Source: JACNFS01 sp964582065
GTDB lineage: Bacteria; Chloroflexota; Dehalococcoidia; GIF9; UBA5629
Assembly (NCBI GenBank): GCA_964582065.1
Contig: CAZOQG010000026.1
Span: 1 to 19,102 of the forward strand
Direction: 5' to 3'
DNA length: 19,102 nt
Part shown: one piece after another, positions 14,831 through 19,102 of the stretch
Layout of the letters: each line of letters begins with the position of its first letter
Position numbering within the stretch: the stretch's first letter is position 1
Notes under the pieces: generated by a model
The model's database searches: none
Seen by the model: the letters and a program-made list of their open reading frames with translations, nothing else
What the model was told of the DNA's origin: nothing
Translations under genes and position numbers: made by a program

Positions 14831-15760
14831 TCAAAGGTTCTCGACTTTGACTTGAGGAAGAAGTCTTTCTACGTCCTGTCGGCGGCAAAGCTCGGTGCCC
14901 GGGGTTAATGTGGCTGCCGTCCCCGCGGCCACTGCCAAACGGCAGGCTTCCTCAATCCCATCCCCCTGGCTCAGCTTGAGAACCAGCCCGGCTACCGCCG
15001 AGTCGCCGGCGCCTACAGTGCTACGTATCTCTACTTGAGGTGGTATGACCTTTAGAATCTTGCCCTCATTGGCAACTATGAGTCCGTCCTTGCCGCGGGA
15101 GATTGCCACAACCTCGATGCCTTGAGTAACCAGAGTTCTCAACGCTTGAATGATTGCTGCTTCATCTCTTAGCTTTTCCCCGAGCAGTTCCTCAGTTTCG
15201 TGGACGTTTGGTTTGATGACATTGGGCTTGGCCTTTATCCCCTCCTTTAGCCATTCATCATCAGAATCAAGAACAGTCTTCACACCGTGCTTTTTGGCCT
15301 CCTCTATCAGTTGCCTGTAGATGTCATCAGGTACTCCCGGGGGCACACTGCCAGCCAAGACCAGAAAATCAGGTTTTGGTTTGATATGCGTTAGCTTGCC
15401 CACAAGGTCTTCCAGCTCATCTCTGGAAACGTGTGGTCCTGGGGCATCGATTCTGGTTTGACGGCGAGTTTTCAAGTTGGTGATGATGAAATTGCTCCTT
15501 ATTTGCCCATTAATGGGAGTAAAGTCGTGTGGTACTCCCTGCTCTCCCAGGAGATGCTCCAGTATCTGGCCATCAATGCCACCGATGAAACCATAGGCGA
15601 TGGTCTCGTTTCCTAGTTCGTGAAGAACTCGGGAAACATTGATTCCCTTGCCGCCGGGGTCTTGGCGTAAGCTAGTCCATCGATTAGCTTCGTCTATCAC
15701 CAGTCCCTCAACGGTAACTGTCTTGTCCAAGCTTGGATTCAAAGTCACCGTGGCAATCAT
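14831..15760 (-). CDS. PfkB-family hexose-phosphate kinase (1-phosphofructokinase/tagatose-6-phosphate kinase type)
   Basis: A 309-residue ribokinase-fold kinase of the FruK/LacC/PfkB branch. The N-terminal TVTLNPSLDKTV, the GGKGINVSR loop (36-44), VLAGSVPPG (134-142), KPNVHETEELLG (183-194) and STVGAGDSAVAG (247-258, catalytic D253) are all intact. It should phosphorylate fructose-1-phosphate, fructose-6-phosphate or tagatose-6-phosphate to a bisphosphate; sequence alone does not separate these. The ATG follows the pyruvate kinase stop with no gap, and AAAGGTGGAAAAGGTC inside the pyk end serves as ribosome site, so translation is coupled. Placement with an aldolase and pyruvate kinase, and the lack of a fructose PTS, favour a glycolytic 6-phosphofructokinase role. 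That is inference. Confidence 0.9.
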   Translation of the reverse strand: MIATVTLNPSLDKTVTVEGLVIDEANRWTSLRQDPGGKGINVSRVLHELGNETIAYGFIGGIDGQILEHLLGEQGVPHDFTPINGQIRSNFIITNLKTRRQTRIDAPGPHVSRDELEDLVGKLTHIKPKPDFLVLAGSVPPGVPDDIYRQLIEEAKKHGVKTVLDSDDEWLKEGIKAKPNVIKPNVHETEELLGEKLRDEAAIIQALRTLVTQGIEVVAISRGKDGLIVANEGKILKVIPPQVEIRSTVGAGDSAVAGLVLKLSQGDGIEEACRLAVAAGTAATLTPGTELCRRQDVERLLPQVKVENL

Positions 15761-17203
15761 CTAGACCTTTTCCACCTTTAGCAGGTTGGTGCTGCCGGAA
15801 ATGCCGATAGGCACGCCGCCGGTGATAACTACCAAGTCACCCTCATGGGCCAGTCCGGCTTCTTTGGCTACTCTGGCTCCTCGTGCGAACAAATCAGCTA
15901 TTTTTGAAGCCTCAGGAACCTGAAAGGCACGTACTCCCCAGGAAAGGGACAATTGTCTTTGTGTTGCTTGGCTAGGGGTAATTGCCAGGATTGGTACTGG
16001 GGGGCGGTATTTGGCCACGCGTCTGGCGGTGCTGCCTGACGAGGTGAAAGCCACGACAGCGACTGCTCCCAGTTGATGGGCAATATGGCAAGCGGCATAA
16101 CTAATGGCGTCGTCGGTTTGAGGCTGGAGGTCCTTGCCTTTGTTTGCCAGAATCTCGTCGTAAGGTAAGGCTGACTCTGCCTCCAGAGTAACCGCCGCCA
16201 TCATAGACACAGCTTCTTTCGGGTAGTTGCCAACGGCGGTCTCTTCTGACAGCATCAGAGCATCGGCGCCATCAAAGATGGCGTTGGCTATATCAGTTAC
16301 CTCGGCGCGGGTAGGGCTGGGGGCATCTACCATCGAATCCAGCATCTGAGTAGCTACAATAACTGGTTTTCCTAGGTGGTTGCATTTCCGGATGATTCTC
16401 TTTTGAGCTATGGGCACTCTTTGTATGGGAATCTCGATCCCCAGGTCGCCACGGGCGACCATGGCGCCATCAGCTACTTCTAGGATTTCATCAAGGTTGT
16501 CCAGAGCTTCGCGCCTCTCAATCTTGGCGATAAGCGCCGGAACTGCCTTCCTTTGCTGTAGGAAGCGCCTTGCTTTAAGAACATCCTCGGCCTCTTTAAT
16601 AAAAGACAAAGCTACAAAGTCCACATTGTGCTTCAAGCCAAAAACAAGGTGCCCCCAGTCCTCTTCGGTGATTGTCGGGGTATCCCAGGCTATTCCGGGG
16701 ATATTTATGCCCTTATCCTCGCCGAGCAGGCCACCAGCTATTACATGGCAGTTGACATCAGTATCGCTAATGGCTACTACTGTTAGCTTTATTGCGCCAT
16801 CATCAAGGAATATGGCGTCACCAAGCTTGACACTCTTTGGCAGATCAGGCAAACCTACGGAGACTTCGTGCTCATCTCCCAGCACTTCCTTGGTGGTAAG
16901 GAGAAAGTCAGCATTTTCCTTGAGTTCAACCACGCCTTTCTTAAGCTTGCCGGTTCTATCTTTCGGTCCGGGCAGGTCTTGCATTATGGCCAGTGGTGAG
17001 CCAACTTGTTTGGCCACTTTGCGAAGAGTCCTTATTTGTCTGGCGTGCTCCTTATGAGTACCGTGGGAAAAGTTGATCCGAGCCACGTCCATGCCAGCTT
17101 CGAGCAGCTCTTTTATGGCTGAGGCCGAGCTGGTACTTGGCCCGATAGTGCAGACTATTTTTGTCCTTCGCGATTGGCTGCTCTGAAGAATATCGAAAGG
17201 CAT
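15761..17203 (-). CDS. pyk: Pyruvate kinase
   Basis: A 480-residue pyruvate kinase, which turns phosphoenolpyruvate and ADP into pyruvate and ATP in the last step of glycolysis. It has TKIVCTIGPS (14-23), ARINFSHGTH with R42 and N44 (41-50), the DLPGPKDRTGK loop (76-86; the usual hydrophobic residue before RTG is Asp), the catalytic Lys in LIAKIERREAL (K227, metal ligand E229), RGDLGIEIP (251-259, metal ligand D253), VIVATQML (281-288) and PTRAEVTDIANAI (297-309). The allosteric C-terminal domain is present and ends soon after GGVPIGISGSTNLLKV. The extra PEP-utilising domain of some bacilli is absent. It lies nine bases after the aldolase gene and abuts the PfkB kinase gene, so it is the middle gene of an operon. 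Confidence 0.97.
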   Translation of the reverse strand: MPFDILQSSQSRRTKIVCTIGPSTSSASAIKELLEAGMDVARINFSHGTHKEHARQIRTLRKVAKQVGSPLAIMQDLPGPKDRTGKLKKGVVELKENADFLLTTKEVLGDEHEVSVGLPDLPKSVKLGDAIFLDDGAIKLTVVAISDTDVNCHVIAGGLLGEDKGINIPGIAWDTPTITEEDWGHLVFGLKHNVDFVALSFIKEAEDVLKARRFLQQRKAVPALIAKIERREALDNLDEILEVADGAMVARGDLGIEIPIQRVPIAQKRIIRKCNHLGKPVIVATQMLDSMVDAPSPTRAEVTDIANAIFDGADALMLSEETAVGNYPKEAVSMMAAVTLEAESALPYDEILANKGKDLQPQTDDAISYAACHIAHQLGAVAVVAFTSSGSTARRVAKYRPPVPILAITPSQATQRQLSLSWGVRAFQVPEASKIADLFARGARVAKEAGLAHEGDLVVITGGVPIGISGSTNLLKVEKV

Positions 17204-17212
17204 TCTATGGCC

Positions 17213-18217
17213 TCAGTAACTCTCGTACCAGCTTTCTGGGATGGCTACTATCTCATGGGCCTCGATGCCGAGTTTGCGATACCAGGGAACACCGTATTTG
17301 GTGGCTATCTCTGACAGTTCTTTGAACCTGTGGGCTACAGTGGTCGACAGGAACTTAGCTCGTTCTTTCTTGTCTCCGAGTTGTATCGCTTCTTGCCAGA
17401 TAGCTCGACCGCCGAGGAATCCAGAAGCACCTGCCTGGCAGGCGATTCCCACTTGCTTGCGGAACGCTTCATAGTCTACCCCAGCGCTTAAGATAACCCA
17501 TGGCACCTGAGAAGCCTCGTCCAGTTGCTGGCAAAGCTCAACAAGTCTACTCTCGTCTGTCTCATATTTCAGGTCAGCCGGGAACTCTGCCTTAAGGACA
17601 TCAATCGGCAGTGAGGTAATCTGGCGGGCGCTTTCAATTACTAAGCTTGGTTTCTGAGTGGCAAATTGTGGTGATTTAACGTTTTCCCCTTTTACTGCGT
17701 AAGTTATGGGCTCGACAAGGAAAGGAAGGTCATGCTTCAGGCATTCGTCCGCCACCAACTGTATTGTTTTCAATTGTCTCTGAGCAAGCTCAGCCAAATC
17801 GGGACGGTAGTAGACCAGGATTTTGACTGCCGAGCCACCCATGCGTTTGATTTTTTCCACACTCCAGCCACTGAGCAAAGTGGTTACTCGCCCCTGAGGG
17901 TCGCTTTGGTAGCCAGTAGCCTCGATGCTAACCAGTAACCCAGTTTGTCCAGGAAGGACTCGCCTAGCAACACACTGAGCAGCACCATAATTCGGGTCTA
18001 ACAAAACAGCGCTGGCATAGGGAGCCAGGGCGGCACATATTTCTAGCTTGCGTTCTACCATTTCCTGATATTCAACTTCTTGAGGTTGGAATTGTTCAAT
18101 CATGGTCCGGAGAGACCCTCTATGGTCCATAGCACATATTGTGAAGATGCCCTCAGCGGTTGAAATCTGCTGCAAACCCCTGATTTTACCGACACTCAGT
18201 TTGTTCATAACTGCCAT
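17213..18217 (-). CDS. Class I aldolase, LacD-like (tagatose/fructose-1,6-bisphosphate)
   Basis: A 334-residue TIM-barrel aldolase of the LacD family. Visible family segments are FTICAMDHRGSL (25-36), LLDPNYG (72-78), SAVKILVYYRPD (129-140), FLVEPITY (166-173), VLKAEFPADLKYE (207-219, with K209 the likely Schiff-base lysine by comparison with the VKVEVP segment of LacD) and SGFLGGRAIW. The reaction is reversible cleavage of a ketose-1,6-bisphosphate to DHAP and glyceraldehyde-3-phosphate. Two starts are possible: ATG at 18217, or ATG at 18208 (three residues shorter), which has GGGGATGG at a better distance. First gene of the aldolase-pyk-pfkB operon, with a good promoter at 18247-18275. LacD enzymes are loose about sugar stereochemistry, so use as the glycolytic FBP aldolase is plausible. 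Confidence 0.88.
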   Translation of the reverse strand: MAVMNKLSVGKIRGLQQISTAEGIFTICAMDHRGSLRTMIEQFQPQEVEYQEMVERKLEICAALAPYASAVLLDPNYGAAQCVARRVLPGQTGLLVSIEATGYQSDPQGRVTTLLSGWSVEKIKRMGGSAVKILVYYRPDLAELAQRQLKTIQLVADECLKHDLPFLVEPITYAVKGENVKSPQFATQKPSLVIESARQITSLPIDVLKAEFPADLKYETDESRLVELCQQLDEASQVPWVILSAGVDYEAFRKQVGIACQAGASGFLGGRAIWQEAIQLGDKKERAKFLSTTVAHRFKELSEIATKYGVPWYRKLGIEAHEIVAIPESWYESY

Positions 18218-18246
18218 CCCCGCGCTGTTTGCTTTTCCACAATAAG

Positions 18247-18275
18247 ACTATAGCCTTTTGTGGCTCATCTATCAA
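18247..18275 (-). promoter_or_regulatory. Sigma70-type promoter of the aldolase-pyk-pfkB operon
   Basis: On the minus strand TTGATA (18275-18270), a 17-base spacer and TATAGT (18252-18247). One mismatch to consensus in each box at ideal spacing. Transcription would begin near 18240, about 25 bases before the aldolase start. It is divergent from the livG promoter at 18369-18396. Confidence 0.7.
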
Positions 18276-18368
18276 GTTCATCCCAGGTTTCAGGCATTAA
18301 TGTGGCGACAACATTCCTTGTCTGGTTTGGCCGTTTGAGCTGTGCCTTCGGCCCCAACAGAGGCCCGC

Positions 18369-18396
18369 TTGACAAAGTCCGTTTCAGTGTTATACT
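18369..18396 (+). promoter_or_regulatory. Sigma70-type promoter of livG
   Basis: TTGACA (18369-18374), a 16-base spacer and TATACT (18391-18396): perfect -35 and one mismatch in -10. The start of transcription would be near 18403, giving a leader of about 38 bases to the GTG at 18441. Confidence 0.72.
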
Positions 18397-18426
18397 AACA
18401 ATGTCGCTAGCCAATGTCGTCGGGGC

Positions 18427-18434
18427 AGGGAAGG
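18427..18434 (+). promoter_or_regulatory. Ribosome binding site that selects the livG GTG start
   Basis: AGGGAAGG, six bases before GTG 18441. The in-frame ATG at 18414 has no such motif and would add nine residues not seen in the family, so GTG is preferred. Confidence 0.6.
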
Positions 18435-18440
18435 CCTTCA

Positions 18441-19102
18441 GTGACTGTAGGGGCGGGAACAAGAGTTAGATTACAAGTCCAGGACCTTTATCTCGCTTTT
18501 GGTGGCTTGGAAGCCCTTGTGGAGATTAGTGTTGAGGTAAGGGAAGGTGAGATATTAGCCATTATCGGCCCCAACGGGGCCGGGAAGACCGCCCTGCTTA
18601 ATTGCATTAATGGTTTCTATCGTCCGCAGAGGGGCGATATTTTTTTTGATGACAAAACAATTACCCGCCTCGCCTCTCACAAGATCGCCAAGCTAGGCAT
18701 TTCGCGAACCTTCCAGAATATACAGCTTTATACCGGGCTGACGAGTCTAGACAACTTGATGGCGGCAAGGCACGTTCATTTGAAGCCCAATTTCCTGGCT
18801 GGAGCTATCTATTTTGGCTGGGAGCATGACAAGGAGATTCGGCACCGGCGGGTAATAGAAGACATAATCGATTTTCTGGAGATGGAGCCGATAAGAAAAA
18901 AGGTGGTTGGTTCTCTTCCCTATGGGCAGAGGAAACGAGTTGACCTGGGTCGGGCTCTAGCTCTGGAGCCAAAGCTGTTGCTTCTTGATGAGCCTATGGC
19001 AGGGATGAATGTTGAAGAGAAGGAAGATATGGCTCGGTTCATAATCGATATTTTTGAAGGGCAGGGCGAGACTTATCCCGATACGCCGGTTTTAAGAGAC
19101 GG
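18441..19102 (+). CDS. livG: LivG-type branched-chain amino acid ABC transporter ATPase, 3'-partial
   Basis: The first 220 residues are visible; the frame is open to the right edge. The core matches LivG: LYLAFGGLEALVEISVEV, Walker A GPNGAGKT (43-50), ISRTFQNIQLY with Q-loop Q92, the LivG-type signature LPYGQRKRVDLGRAL (159-173), Walker B LLLLDEP (179-185) and D-loop AGMN. It would energise uptake of branched-chain amino acids or similar ligands with LivH/LivM permeases, which are not in the window. After FIIDIFEGQGE (200-210) the family would normally go on to a beta strand and the EHD switch motif around residues 213-217. Here it reads TYPDTPVLRD instead, and the window ends before a switch His is seen. 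It has its own promoter at 18369-18396. A LivJ-type binding protein and a livF remnant lie to the left. Confidence 0.9.
   Translation, partial: MTVGAGTRVRLQVQDLYLAFGGLEALVEISVEVREGEILAIIGPNGAGKTALLNCINGFYRPQRGDIFFDDKTITRLASHKIAKLGISRTFQNIQLYTGLTSLDNLMAARHVHLKPNFLAGAIYFGWEHDKEIRHRRVIEDIIDFLEMEPIRKKVVGSLPYGQRKRVDLGRALALEPKLLLLDEPMAGMNVEEKEDMARFIIDIFEGQGETYPDTPVLRD

Noticed and set aside
14830..14851. GTCAAAG/CTTTGAC inverted repeat at the end of the PfkB kinase gene as a terminator
   Set aside because: The stem is only 7 bp, mostly within coding sequence, with an 8-base loop and no T-run; chance is likely.
1..19102. tRNA, rRNA or riboswitch genes
   Set aside because: I saw no cloverleaf, CCA end, rRNA-like segment or recognisable riboswitch core in the intergenic stretches; a covariance-model scan would be needed to exclude weak cases.

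Overview
The window reads as bacterial chromosome from an anaerobic, peptide- and amino-acid-scavenging organism, most likely Chloroflexota (class Dehalococcoidia or close). That placement is inference. It rests on a short bacterial Elp3 of the type known from Dehalococcoides, large peptide and branched-chain amino-acid transport clusters with lipoprotein binding proteins, and many short palindromic intergenic repeats ending in TGTCATT or GTAGTGCGA. I see no rRNA, tRNA, CRISPR array, transposase or phage gene.

Layout. (1) 1-2148 (+): 3' part of a cyclic-di-GMP protein (GAF-GAF-GGDEF-HD-GYP) that begins left of the window. (2) 2145-4274: a Trm9/ALKBH8-like methyltransferase (-) and elp3 (+), divergent across an 81-bp spacer mostly filled by a palindromic repeat. 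Elp3 makes cm5U at tRNA position 34 and Trm9 methylates it to mcm5U in eukaryotes, so the pair suggests a two-enzyme wobble-uridine pathway. (3) 4419-10463 (-): a complete oligopeptide-type ABC transporter, transcribed oppA-oppB-oppC-oppD-oppF, with palindromic repeats in two of the gene gaps. (4) 10558-12230 (-): a radical SAM protein with an unusual CX4CX2C motif, an unreported-looking 45-residue basic ORF, and an Mth938-domain (DUF498) protein, spaced like an operon. (5) 12329-12532: a large inverted-repeat element. (6) 12563-13195 (+): a HAD-family hydrolase, followed directly by a decayed livF fragment. (7) 13529-14707 (+): a LivJ-type binding lipoprotein. (8) 14831-18217 (-): a glycolytic operon of LacD-like aldolase, pyruvate kinase and PfkB sugar-phosphate kinase. 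(9) 18441-19102 (+): the start of a LivG-type ATPase, running off the right edge.

How the parts relate. The Opp system would import peptides, and the Liv genes amino acids or related small acids. The liv genes appear scattered: a livF remnant, livJ and livG all point right, but the glycolytic operon lies between livJ and livG on the other strand. Two good sigma70-type promoters sit back to back at 18247-18396 and drive the glycolytic operon leftward and livG rightward. The most interesting items are the Elp3/Trm9-like pair bracketed by copies of the same repeat, the livF remnant, the small basic ORF beside the odd radical SAM gene, and the point where LivG leaves the family pattern just before its switch histidine.
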